The notes under the pieces were generated by a model. That model was not told the origin of the DNA. It saw nothing but the letters and a program-made list of their open reading frames with translations, and did not search any database. A stretch of 21,501 nucleotides of DNA from Chara braunii. Lineage: Eukaryota > Streptophyta > Charophyceae > Charales > Characeae. Of the stretch, positions 1 to 8,702 are shown in pieces. The stretch covers positions 2,954,824 through 2,976,324 of the forward strand of contig BFEA01000005.1 of the NCBI GenBank assembly GCA_003427395.1. The letters run 5' to 3'. The position numbers and the translations under genes are program-made. Every line of letters begins with the position of its first letter. Position 1 is the stretch's first letter.

Positions 1-43
<43 letters not shown>
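1..43. repeat. (CT)n microsatellite at window start
   Basis: Uninterrupted CT dinucleotides run from the first base to about base 43, so the true start lies outside the window. Similar CT/GA tracts occur at 582-618, about 2369, about 2884 and 20718-20890. Confidence 0.97.
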
Positions 44-44
<1 letters not shown>

Positions 45-442
45 GCTCCTACTAGCGCCCAGCGCTGAAGACTACTACTATCGCTACGACTCCTGCAGAG
101 TGCCGCTGCCGAGTCCTGAAGACTACCTCCTGCCCTCTGCACGTGAAGTGCCTGGGAACTGCCTGCAGCCTGCAGGGCGGGTCAGCAGTGCTGGCCCGTC
201 CGAGAGGCTGCTCGTGCCTATGCCAAAACGTGCCAGACCCTGGGGTTGACGCTCCACAAAATAGGCCCTAAAGGCCTGAGCTAAGACCCCGGTCTGGTGC
301 CTGAGTTTCAGGGTAGGTCGATCTTGCGAGGGCCTGAAAATGGCCCGTTGTTTTCAGGCTGGAGGCCGAAACGACACAGGGCCTGAAACAGGCCCTACCC
401 GTACGGACCCTTAGTCTACCAGGTCGGGCTCTGCTGGGCCCG
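44..442. other. GC-rich unassigned DNA with short GGCC hairpins
   Basis: No convincing coding signal. The stretch between about 260 and 400 is full of short palindromic GGCC words. The clearest is at 378-396, where eight-base arms AGGGCCTG and CAGGCCCT flank an AAA loop. A sister copy with five-base arms lies at 330-346, and a third related word at about 262-279. It lies directly outside the candidate 3' LTR of E1, so it is either the insertion target or part of another old repeat. A small minus-strand open frame at 268-462 has no family resemblance and I do not call it a gene. Confidence 0.5.
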
Positions 443-581
443 TGTGGTACGGAGTATGCCACATATTATTATCGATATACAAGAATGCTCGTCTCCAGCG
501 GCTCTGCCGCACACACATGCACAACGGATCTCAACCAGCTAGCGGCTATGGCTTCTCCCCCCTTGCTTGACTTGCTCTGCC

Positions 582-618
582 TCACTCTCTCTCTTCTCTC
601 TCTCTCTCTCTCTCTCTA
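582..618. repeat. Imperfect (CT)n tract inside the candidate E1 LTR
   Basis: CT dinucleotides with a few interruptions. The tract is flanked by two short direct repeats, GCGGCTATGGCT, at about 542-553 and 668-679, so the tract may have grown between duplicated leader sequence. Confidence 0.85.
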
Positions 619-750
619 CCCTGGGTCGTTACCTTGGATACACCCACTCAGGTAGCTTACACCTTGGCGGCTATGGCTGCCGACAAAATGATTGCAGCAA
701 CGCTTCCGCATCTCGCAACTGAACAAGTGATGAGCCGCTGCACTGTAGCA

Positions 751-761
751 GCTAAATATAG
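751..761 (-). promoter_or_regulatory. TATA-like box in the candidate E1 LTR
   Basis: On the minus strand the bases read CCTATATTTAGC, an acceptable plant TATA box placed about midway in the LTR, where a U3/R promoter is expected. A start site would fall near 720-725. Position and sequence only; no expression evidence. Confidence 0.35.
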
Positions 762-941
762 GACTTGGCTTCACTGGGCTTAGCTTGGCTTGGCGTGCTT
801 CAGACCGGTACCGGTCGGCCGCTGCCTATCTGCTGCAAGCATTTTGTCGGTCCGGTAGCTTCCGGACTTTCCTGGGACATGCTGAAAAATTGGACTTGGG
901 ACTGTTGGACTGGACTGGAGGCTTCTGGACTTTTCTTGTCG

Positions 942-1010
942 GGTACCGGACGGACTCCTACCGACCTACGACGCTTCGGTACCGACACCTACCGACCTAC
1001 AACGCTTTGG
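942..1010. repeat. Tandem duplication of a ~35-bp unit in the E1 LTR
   Basis: Two adjacent copies (about 942-977 and 978-1010) both start GGTACCG, share CCTACCGACCTAC, and end in an ACGCTT core. They differ by a few substitutions and a short length difference. They lie upstream of the TATA-like box in minus-strand terms, as duplicated U3 enhancer units often do. Confidence 0.7.
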
Positions 1011-1154
1011 CCTCTAAACCCTACGGCCTACCCTACGGGATGGCCCTGGGACTTGGGACTTGTCGGGACCTTGGGACCAGGACTGGGTGTCTGCAGCGTG
1101 AATCCTTTCACTCCCGCCAGCCTAATTTCGAGCTCCTTCGAGAAAATCTCAACT

Positions 1155-1524
1155 TTATCTATCATACACATTCATTCCTCTCCGGGCCTTCTCATAGAAG
1201 GAGACAGTGTGAGCGGCCGTCTGTATTAGTTCTTCCCTGAGGAACCAGTGGTCTTCGCTGGGCTCTTGGTAGGCAAACCTGACCTTATATTGCCGCTGTG
1301 GCCTTCCTCTACTACCTGTGCGGAAAGTATCTTTGGCCACTATTCGGTCTACATCATAACCTCCGTCCATATCTAGTGGAATCATGGAACGTCAGGAGGG
1401 AAACTGGTTGTTCGTAATACAGGGAAGCAACTTAGATGCGTGGAATACCGGGTACATGTGCAGGTGGGACAGAATCTCGATCATGTAGGACGAACAATCT
1501 GCCTCTCCTTTGACATCTAAGACT
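1155..1524 (-). pseudogene. E1 integrase C-terminus: second half of GPY/F region and chromodomain-like tail
   Basis: The minus strand carries the end of a chromoviral integrase. It begins within the GPY/F region (QVLDV), passes a conserved YPVFHASKL block, and ends in a basic linker and chromodomain-like segment with the pattern YKVRF...EDHWFLREEL. One in-frame TGA at 1392-1394 breaks it; the matching place in E2 has an Arg codon CGA, so a single C-to-T change explains the stop. The frame ends in TAG at 1155-1157 shortly before the polypurine tract. The upstream half of the same protein resumes beyond the nested insertion at 4247. In this family the tail is thought to steer integration to marked chromatin. 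Confidence 0.82.
1521..1524. repeat. Left copy of the probable 4-bp target site duplication (GACT)
   Basis: GACT directly abuts the TGTGACG end of the nested insertion; GAGT abuts the other end at 4243-4246. Removing one copy plus the insertion rejoins the integrase frame exactly at GPWQ / VLD, which is why I take these four bases as the duplicated target despite one mismatch. Confidence 0.55.
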
Positions 1525-2368
1525 TGTGACGCGCTAACCTCACGCCCTGTGCTGTCTTTCGTTCGGAGTGATAGGGGTGCGGAAAGGGGCCCAGAAAAAC
1601 AGCAAGATGGGGTGTGCCAAGGATTTTTGGAAATTGAGTGTGGGGACACAGACGGAACTGAAATCCCTTGTGTTGGCCCGATGAAGTAAGTCGATCGTTT
1701 TTCGTGCGTCGCAAGATGCGCGCGGGAGTTCGGCACGAAAGGAGAGAGAAATACAAATTCAATCCAAAAAGTATTGTCGGACTTCCCACTGTGCTACGGC
1801 CCTTCGATTAGAGCAAAAAGGCTTCGGCACGCTTCGCGTGTCTCGTCTCCGTATTAAGTCCCGGCGTCGTTCACCGGTCCGACGTGGAGGGTCGCAGTCG
1901 GGTGACTCTTTCTCTATGTTCGTCCTCACTCCGTACGCGGTAGTGGAAACCCTTGGATTCGTAGCGCTCAAGGCGCTGGCACTCGGTGCACAGAGTGCGG
2001 GGCCAGTGGGGTTCTACTGTCGTCCACGGGATAACGATCAACTCGTTAAATGGCAACAATATCGAGTAAGGTGGAAAGTGTGTATCGATAATGACAAACC
2101 TGGCCTCTACGAATCCCTAGCAACGGTTTGCCGGAGGGAAGTAATATCGTCCGCCGATCTGTGCGACAACTTCTCGTACATCCCACTCGCATACAGTGTC
2201 CTTTCCTCGTTGTAGGGAAAAGGTGGTGTTGATACGGGAGCTACGGGAGGCTAACGCCCGATCGAAGGGTGCTTGTTAGTCCACATGTCAATCAATTGCA
2301 AAAATTCCGAAACGTCATCAAGGAAAAAAAACACTCGCGCAATTACCAATCAATCCTTTTCGACACGC

Positions 2369-2386
2369 GCGAGAGAGAGAGAGAGA
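2369..2386. repeat. Short (GA)n tract
   Basis: A run of GA dinucleotides inside the nested insertion, in the same purine sense as the 2884 tract. Confidence 0.85.
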
Positions 2387-2883
2387 ACACTCATCAGCCT
2401 GATCATGCACGTGACTGAGGGACCGACCCGCGACTCAGGTTTTCGTAAGCCACCGCGGTGTTGATCCCAGGCGCCTTATTTCTCGAGGCTGCCCTGTAGA
2501 TCGGCTGCAGATGTCGTGCAGCATAAGGCAGATGGCATGCGCAGTGCATTCAAAACTACAGATCTAAACAGTCTTGCATTCTCAAACAAAATCCCGCCGA
2601 GTGCGGCGTCTAATCAATACAAAAAGGCAGGCATCTCCATACATACATTCACTGTGGAAGGTGCAAAAATGACAAGGGTACACAAGTCGGAAATCAACCG
2701 AGGGAATTGTACACACGCATCCACCGTTCACAAGACAAGAGGATCAATTCCTCGACATCCGGAGATTACCCAGGAAACTAATGGAAGAGCTCCGGAAGAA
2801 GTTCCTTCACGCAGGAGAGCACACAAATTCATTCCCATTCGTGAGAGGGACAAGCATCAAGACACACTATCAAAGATAGAAGA

Positions 2884-2900
2884 GGGAGAGAGAGAGAGAC
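2884..2900. repeat. Short (GA)n tract
   Basis: A run of GA dinucleotides inside the nested insertion, within a wider purine-rich setting. Confidence 0.8.
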
Positions 2901-3305
2901 GAGATAGGAAATGACAAGATCCGAAAAGAGGAAGTTCGGCGCTGCCGCCGTACAGTCACACCAGAGATAGAGATCTGCAACAACAAAGGCGCATCCACCG
3001 TGAATTCCAATATGGCCCCGGGCCAACCACCCACTCAACTCTAATCATCGATCCTCATACCCGCACCGACGATCCCGGCCGTCGCGTGCTAACTCCCACC
3101 ACTGCGATCGTTACCCCGCCGACGTAAACTCGACGCGGTTTGCCTTGATCCCACAGTCCGTCGTGGCGATCAAGCGCGCAACCGGCCAGTCTATCGTCAT
3201 CTCGACAGGACTTTCCGACTCGCACCAAACACTCTGCCTAGCCACTGCTTCCCGGAAGCTGGCTTGGGAGTCGAGAACGTAAGAGAGATATGCGGGCGTG
3301 TTTGC

Positions 3306-3503
3306 GGAATTTATAGTGGCGAGAAGGGGGGCGAGGGAGAGAGAAGGCAGGGGGAAAGTCGAGGTATGACAAAAGAAGCAGGAGGAGAAGACTTTGAGAA
3401 GAGTGCTCTGTGGAAGCCATATTGATCCCTCGAGACTCAAGGTTCAACCAATCAGATTCGTCGCGCAATAGGGAGAGCCTATTGATCCATGTACCTGATT
3501 GGC
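3306..3503 (-). promoter_or_regulatory. Promoter-like core in the nested insertion (two CCAAT boxes, TATA)
   Basis: The plus strand shows CCAATCAG at 3448-3455 and its exact reverse complement CTGATTGG at 3495-3502, two CCAAT boxes in inverted orientation. Each lies about 30 bases after an ATTGATCC word (3421 and 3481, 60 bases apart). About 135 bases further along the minus strand is CTATAAATTCC (about 3308-3318), a good TATA box, followed by a pyrimidine-rich stretch suitable for initiation near 3280. The spacing fits a plant RNA polymerase II promoter and would serve as the U3/R junction if the insertion is a minus-strand LTR. Inferred from motifs only. Confidence 0.4.
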
Positions 3504-3539
3504 GAGAGGGAGTTATCGAAGGATCGACCGGGCGTTGTG

Positions 3540-3765
3540 CACTGAGTTCGGAGGGTGAGAAGGAAAAAGGCGCGAGAAGTAGCGCAAGACGGATCCAAGA
3601 TTCAGACGATCAAGAAAAGGGAAAATGGGCGCGCAGCCGATCAGAGCGGAGAGAGAGAGGGAAACATTTGCGAGAAGGGAGGATGTGAAGGGGGAAGGAA
3701 GGAACAGAGCGGGAGAGAACGATGGCGGAGACAGAGCGGGGGGGGGAAAGCTTCGCATGCGTGGC
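3540..3765. other. Purine-rich strand-asymmetric stretch
   Basis: The plus strand is dominated by A and G for more than 200 bases, with GAGAGAGAG and a nine-base G run near 3737-3745. Frames across it give charged low-complexity peptides (Arg, Glu, Lys, Gly), which is what composition alone predicts, so I call no gene. Confidence 0.6.
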
Positions 3766-4242
3766 GCCGTCAACAAAAAGTAAAGGAAAAAGGCACCGAA
3801 AACAGTTACAGCTTGCCTATGTCCTAAACCAATTCAAAATTAAAATTACCATATCCGCGCGCGAAAAGGATGACGCGGGAAAAGAAAGTCCTACGCCTAT
3901 TCGTATCCTCACAAAATTCCGAGAGTTTTCCCCAACGCGACCGAGAACATTCACACACAAAAAGGACACGTCGAAGTTCCGCTTATCCCGGAATTCCCAA
4001 CTGTCGGGCCCAATTCCCAGTGCGCTCGCTAAGGCGCGCGTAAATTCCTATGCATTTCCCGAATTGCAAAAGAAAAAAGCAGAACGGAAGAATCACAAAA
4101 GCTTCCGGAAGATGGGGCCCCAAAGCGCGGTGCCCGAAATCAAGAAAACAAACGGGGTGCTTGTATGGTCGGTATGATACAAGAAAAATTCAAATTAGAA
4201 GGGTACGAAAGATAGCATGGGTTCGGGAAGTAGTTCGTCACA

Positions 4243-4246
4243 GAGT
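4243..4246. repeat. Right copy of the probable 4-bp target site duplication (GAGT)
   Basis: Abuts the CGTCACA end of the nested insertion and differs from the left copy GACT at one base. Confidence 0.5.
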
Positions 4247-5085
4247 TGCCATGGTCCCCTATATGCAGGTAACAGTTTCTGCGAGATCCCTTCTTCAGGA
4301 ACAAACTCCTTAAACTTCACCCATACCAAGTCACCTACTGCAAACTGCGATGGTCGTCGATGTTTGTTAGCTTGTCCTACCATCTGGTGTTGTGCCTTTC
4401 GGATGTTCATTTTGACCTGCTCTAGATCCTTCTCGTATTGAATGGCAAACTCCCTTGTACCGGGCAGCAGTCTTTGAATCTGATCTGGATTCAAGCAGTC
4501 AATCGGACGTTGGGGTTGCCAACCTCTGTGCAGTTCATTAGGGGTGTGTGCAGTGGACAAGTGCATCGAGTTGTTGTACGCAGACTGCATTTTGGGAAGA
4601 TGTTAGCACCTGCTAGAGCAGTTTGTTCATCTGCTCGGTCTGGCCATTGGTCTCCGGGTGTCTATTGGAAGACATGGTCAGCTTTGATCCATATACTTTC
4701 ATCAACTATTGTAAGTGCTCGCCCGTGAATCTGCTATCTCGATCACTAACAATCGTTAATGGGTGTTCGTAATCCTTAACAGAGTGATTGAAGAATTCTC
4801 TAATCACTAAATCTGTCTTTGCCTCAGCGGGCAGCGGAATAAAAACAGCAAATTTACTAAATCTATCTACAACTACTATCACTTGACTCTTCCCGTTTCT
4901 GCTTTCGACTTTCGTGTCCATAAAGTCGATCGACACGGATTCATTACAACCGGACGACACAGGTAACGGTCTCAACAGGCCAACTGGAAACTGCGTGGAA
5001 CTTTTGTTCCGTTGACACACTTGACAGCCCTAGATATAGGCGATGCAGTCGTGCTTCATGCCGACCCAGGTGTAGGACCAGAGGA
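4247..5085 (-). pseudogene. E1 integrase: zinc-finger end, DDE core and first half of GPY/F region
   Basis: The minus strand reads the second half of an HHCC zinc finger (GCQVCQRN near 5020), then a DDE core. The first Asp is in IDFMD, the second in VSDRDSRFTG and the Glu in GQTEQMN, so all three catalytic residues survive. It then runs through AYNNS, a PNELHRG block and VGDLVWVKFKEF to GPWQ, where the nested insertion cuts it. In-frame TAG stops occur at 5030-5032, 4706-4708 and 4613-4615, and a frameshift lies at about 4590-4610. The enzyme class inserts retroelement cDNA into chromosomes. The family match is secure; the copy cannot make a full protein. Confidence 0.88.
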
Positions 5086-5087
5086 GA

Positions 5088-5460
5088 TTAGCATAGGTTC
5101 TCCTCCAACCGAAGATGGCCCTCAGTGTCGTGGCAATCTCCCAGGATCAGACTGTTGACTGTCCCGTTGTTCGAGATGCACAGTCTGTCGAACCTGTCTG
5201 TTTTTTCGAACCGTAGTCCGTTGGTTACTCTATAGTCCGGGCATTTGTGTGGTGCAGTCTGCACCCCTTTAATTAGCTCGCTGTAAACGGGATCATCAGT
5301 GTACACAACCTTGATCTGCTGTTGTAGCTCGTTGCCTGCATCTAGGTAAGTCACGATGGCACTGAAGAAATCGGCGTGCCTACTCAATGCATCTGCAATG
5401 ACATTGTATTTGCCCTTGACTGGTTTCAGCTCAACTTAGGGGTCATTCGGGCTTGGGTTT
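5088..5460 (-). pseudogene. E1 RNase H end and start of integrase zinc finger
   Basis: On the minus strand the segment contains the closing RNase H signature ADALSRHADFF, preceded by ELKPVKGKYN, then a linker and the first His pair of the integrase finger (CHDTEGH). A TAA at 5436-5438 stands beside what seems to be a deletion junction, because the segment normally lying between the DH block and this signature is shortened. A frameshift near 5100 separates it from the rest of the finger. A non-functional remnant. Confidence 0.8.
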
Positions 5461-5464
5461 TCAA

Positions 5465-5577
5465 CCAGCGTGGGGTCTCGTGGTCAGAGTAGACTTTAAA
5501 GTGCCTTCCTAAAAGATAGCGTCGCCAGCGTAGGGTCTCGTGGTCAGAGTAGACTTTAAAGTGCCTTCCTAAAAGAT
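5465..5577 (-). repeat. 60-bp tandem duplication in the E1 RNase H
   Basis: Positions 5465-5517 and 5525-5577 match at 52 of 53 bases, spaced by seven bases, giving a 60-bp unit. On the minus strand each copy encodes LLGRHFKVYSDHET, the RNase H strand carrying a catalytic Asp. The unit is exactly 20 codons, so the duplication keeps frame. Recognisable E1 protein ends at the outer edge of the second copy. Confidence 0.9.
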
Positions 5578-6130
5578 GGACTCTTGGAGGCTGTCCAAAA
5601 ATTGCCTCTTAATCAGCCTGATCAGTCAGACATAAGGCTCGTTGCGCGAGGGTAAATAAAGGGCAGGCTGGTCATAAGCATACTTCTTGGGCACAGGGGT
5701 GGGCCGTGGTTGCACACCTTAGACACCGCAGCTTGATGATGCTCACAGGTACGTTGGATACAGGGGAAGGGGATACCAATTGTGAACTCAACTGTTCATC
5801 ACTATAATATCCATTGTGCATACATCTGCTCAGTGTAGTTTATTTTTATCTTGATTAGTTGGTTGACAGACTGCTAACACCTAACAGACAGCCTAGAGTA
5901 AGACTGTAATCTACCATAGTCAGTTCTCCTTAAAGCTTTTGTGCAGAACTAATCAAAGATAGAGGTAGACTACATGTATACAATTTGTGTAGATGTTATT
6001 GATGCCGCTTGACTAGTCGTCTAGGTAACTTGCCAGACACCAATTATTTTATTTATTTTTAGAACCGGTCAGACGCATGCTGCGGTAGGTCCTAAAGAGG
6101 ACATTACTGCAGACAGCGTTTGCCTAGCCC
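5578..6130. other. AT-rich spacer between E1 and E2
   Basis: No gene is supported. A minus-strand frame of roughly 49 codons at about 5580-5725, with one internal stop, reads coherently (PVPKKYAYDQPALYLPS) but matches no family I know. From about 5800 the base composition turns AT-rich with TTATTTTATTTATTTT near 6045-6060. I looked for a primer-binding site and LTR end belonging to E2 and found none. It may hold the mutated leader of E2 or old target DNA. Confidence 0.4.
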
Positions 6131-7966
6131 ATGAGCGAATCAGACGGTGGGGAGGATAAATCTGACGATAGGAGGCAGACACGACGGGACACCCGTAGGA
6201 CACCCGTGGTGTTCTAGGTTCTACTACCAGGAGACGAGAGAAGGCTTAGGGCCGAGACAAGGGCCCGCAATCTAGAGACTACTAGAGAGGCAGCAGCAGC
6301 GGCTGAACGTGCGATAGCAGCAGCAGCAGCTAGCGCAGTAGCAATGGCTACTTCTTCAGCAACTTCTGCTGCAAACTCTACTGGTCATGCGACCAGATCA
6401 CAGTCCATCTCCAGTACGCCAGGAGCTGGCACTAGTCAGATGGCGGGTTTGCAGTTCAGCTCGCCACCTCCACGCACCCGGGAGCAAATGGAGCTCCAGC
6501 AAGTAGAGAGGATTTGCTTAAGGCTAGAGGAGGAACTCAGACAGGCTAGTAAAAGAGAGAAAAAGATTAGAGATAGGAGTGTCAGACTAGAGGGTAGGGA
6601 GGTAGACAAGGTTGCGCTAGAGGGGTTAGATGACTCGACCCTTAGCAATAATGAAAAGTTTCTGAAGGTGAGCATCCTGTCCATGCACACATACATGGAC
6701 AGTAAACTGGATACAGTCCAGGACACCTTGGACCAGATCCTAAATGTCAGGCACAGGCCAGGAATCAGGCCAGCAGTCTTGCTGTCGCTACCATTCTCAG
6801 CGACGACAGGCCCCTATGCCGCTCAGTCTGAACCATCACCAAGTGGTACATCAGCAGCAGCTTTATCTCAGACTGTTTCTTCTTCATCTTCCGGTCCAGC
6901 GACTGATGCTACACCACAGTCGCCACCTGTCTCGCCAGCGGGACAACAATTTCCTTGGTATCCCAAGACACCCTTGAAACCACCTCCAACCTTCTCAAAA
7001 AACAAGAAGGACGAGGCTCTCAGCACGTGGTTGAGAACGGTGCCAGTGTGGGTGAGGGCAAAGAGGACATTGGTAGAGGAGGAAGTGATTACTGTTGCAT
7101 CCTACTTAGAGGGTTCAGCAGCTCGCTGACTTAATGGATTGGTAGCTTCAAAGGGGTTCGACAGGAACATGGGTGATTGGGCGCAGACCCACACCCTGGA
7201 GAGCTTTATGGGCTTAGTGGAGGCTCGATGGCACAACCCTCAGCAAACACATATTGCCACTGATGGGCTTTTAAAGCTTGATGCTAGAAAGTACAAGTCG
7301 GTGCGAGAACTTACCACAACCTTAGAGCGCCTGATCGTGGTCCCAAGAGTGGAGTACAATCCATAGGTCTTATTGACCATGTTCTCGAGATGTCTTCCCA
7401 CAGACATCTAGAACTTACTGGCCAGCGAGGCTCGCTTAGAGTATCACACCTTTGAGACATTCAGGAAAAAGGCCTTAGATTTAGAGGCTACGCTGGGTAG
7501 TGCTCAAACCCCTTCTACGGACGGGAGGAAGAAGAAGACTCCGCAAGAATGGAAGAAGAAGGGTAGTCGATTGATGATGGTTGATTCCGAAGGGAATCAA
7601 ACTGAAATCGATGATGTTTCAGAACTTGTGGAGGGTGCAGAGTTAGACGGCGAGGAGAGTGCTAAGGGTAGCAACCTCGCCGCAGTAGTTAAGACTAAGG
7701 CAGCAGGCCGCGGCAAGGGCGGTCAGCAAAGGAGTCAGGGGCAGGCCGCTAACCCAAACAAGATAGTTGCTTGGGTTAGAGCAGGCTTGGATCAGGAAGT
7801 GTGGCGAGATCGTTGGTCGCGTGATGCTTGCATAAACTGCGGCGAGTACGACCATACGCAATTCAAATGTAAGAACCCGAAGGTCTCGCAGAAGATCCCT
7901 CCTAAGGGTGGGTTTCCTTCTTTTCAGTCTGGGGCCTCTACGAGCTCCAGCTCAGGAAACATTTAG
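6131..7966 (+). pseudogene. gag: E2 gag (matrix/capsid/nucleocapsid-like) with four premature stops
   Basis: I start at ATG 6131 because the same frame stays readable to the TAG at 7964-7966 (about 611 codons). Order: acidic then Arg-rich N-terminus; an Ala-rich stretch coded by GCA/CAG repeats near 6290-6345; a charged coiled-coil-like helix region at about 6470-6730; a Pro/Ser/Thr linker; a capsid-type region with WLRT, ASYLEG and WAQTHTLESFMGLVEARW; a Lys/Gly-rich stretch; and one CCHC zinc knuckle CINCGEYDHTQFKC at about 7827-7870. Premature stops are TAG 6215, TGA 7127, TAG 7364 and TAG 7409, each one transition from a sense codon. Gag would form the cytoplasmic particle and bind the element RNA. 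Confidence 0.85.
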
Positions 7967-7968
7967 GG

Positions 7969-8702
7969 TCGGTGGAAGATGTAGCTGCTTCTACTCTCGT
8001 TGAAGCGGGTGATGTGCTGTCCCCGGTTCAAGAGTTGGCCAAAGCTATTGACTCGTTAGTCACCCGGCAGACACATCTGGACCCAACTATACTCTGTATG
8101 TTGGATGTGTCTGAAGGACCTTCAAGTTGAGTGCTCGGCAAAGGACCCTCGTGAGTCCTGGGTGGCACTGAGTAGAGGTCCTAGGGGGGAGCATTTCGTT
8201 GTGGACATTGGTGTGGGTGGTCACAAGTGCGGCGCCTTCGTAGACATTGGTTCCACACGAAACTTCATAAGTCGCGACTGCGTTGACAAACTGTGCCTAA
8301 AGGACCGGGTGCAATGCCTTAGTAGATCGATAGCATCTACTTTGGCCAACAAAGAGCGCATGGTGGTGGAGGACTACAAAAAGATGTAGTCTGCACTTTC
8401 TCCTACCCAGGAGGAGAAATAAACCATAAGATATCATTCCTGGTGAGCGACAAGTTGCCCTTCGACATGTTGTTGGGCATGTACTACCTCGAGGTTGCCA
8501 AGCCCCAGTTTGACTGGGACAAGAAGGTGTTGAAGCACGAGTTGCCTAGCGGGAGAACCGTTAGACTGGCTAAGTACAAAGCGAGTAGGTTAATTGACTC
8601 CTATGGGTGCTTATGCGCATCAACTTTCTATAATTATTATAAATAGAACCAAGAGGAAGGAATGTACTTAGTCTATGTCTCTGCAACAGGGGAGGCCGTT
8701 AA
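7969..8702 (+). pseudogene. E2 protease region, frameshifted, active-site motif altered
   Basis: A linker is readable in one frame (7969-8130: ELAKAIDSLVTRQ). The aspartic protease core appears in another frame at 8105-8389 (GAFVDIGSTRNFIS), and its C-terminal part (LPFDMLLGMYYLEVAKPQFDW) in a third at 8443-8646. The catalytic triplet is Asp-Ile-Gly at 8243-8251 instead of the usual Asp-Ser/Thr-Gly, so the residue after the catalytic Asp is wrong. The enzyme would cut the Gag-Pol polyprotein. At least two frameshifts and the altered triplet make this copy inactive. Confidence 0.78.

Larger units (their letters stand above)
443..1110 (-). repeat. Candidate 3' LTR of E1
   Basis: On the minus strand the segment starts TGAAAGG directly after a purine tract (GGCTGGCGGGAG) and ends TACCACA, giving the TG...CA ends usual for LTRs. 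It follows the chromodomain-like stop by a few tens of bases, where a 3' LTR is expected. A TATA-like box lies at 751-761, and a GA tract downstream of it could be transcribed leader. No second copy is present because the 5' half of E1 is gone, so the outer boundary at 443 is inferred only from the CA end. Confidence 0.5.
1525..4242. mobile_element. 2.7-kb nested insertion with TG...CA ends (probable solo LTR or nonautonomous LTR element)
   Basis: This 2718-bp block interrupts the E1 integrase between the codons for GPWQ and VLD. Its ends are TGTGACG and CGTCACA, a perfect seven-base inverted repeat and also the TG...CA termini of LTRs. No retroviral-type protein can be read on either strand; the longer open frames (for example plus 1838-2215, 2516-2914 and 3722-4177) are low-complexity or unrecognisable. 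The block holds GA microsatellites, a purine-rich stretch and a promoter-like core on the minus strand. A long solo LTR fits best. A nonautonomous element is possible, and a DNA transposon is less likely given the 4-bp duplication and short terminal repeats. It is younger than E1. Confidence 0.65.
443..5577 (-). mobile_element. E1: 5'-truncated Ty3/gypsy chromovirus-like element, interrupted by a nested insertion
   Basis: Read on the minus strand from 5577 down to 443, the order is end of RNase H, integrase zinc finger, DDE core, GPY/F region, chromodomain-like tail, candidate LTR. Gag, protease and RT are missing, so the element is truncated at its 5' side; the protein match stops exactly at the RNase H segment next to 5577. 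The coding line is broken by stops, by frameshifts near 5100 and 4600, and by the 1525-4242 insertion. The C-terminal part resembles that of E2 closely enough (shared YPVFHASKL block and similar basic linker before the final domain) to place both in one lineage. Confidence 0.85.

Noticed and set aside
1838-2215. Plus-strand frame of 125 codons beginning MSRLRIKSRRRS
   Set aside because: Arg/Ser-rich start suggests a splicing factor only superficially; no RNA-binding motif, and it lies within the noncoding-looking nested insertion.
3238-3468. Minus-strand peptide starting MASTEHSSQSLLLLLLLS, signal-peptide-like
   Set aside because: Good start context and hydrophobic run, but the Leu run comes from CTT/CTC-rich DNA, the frame ends soon without a family match, and a TATA box lies downstream within it.
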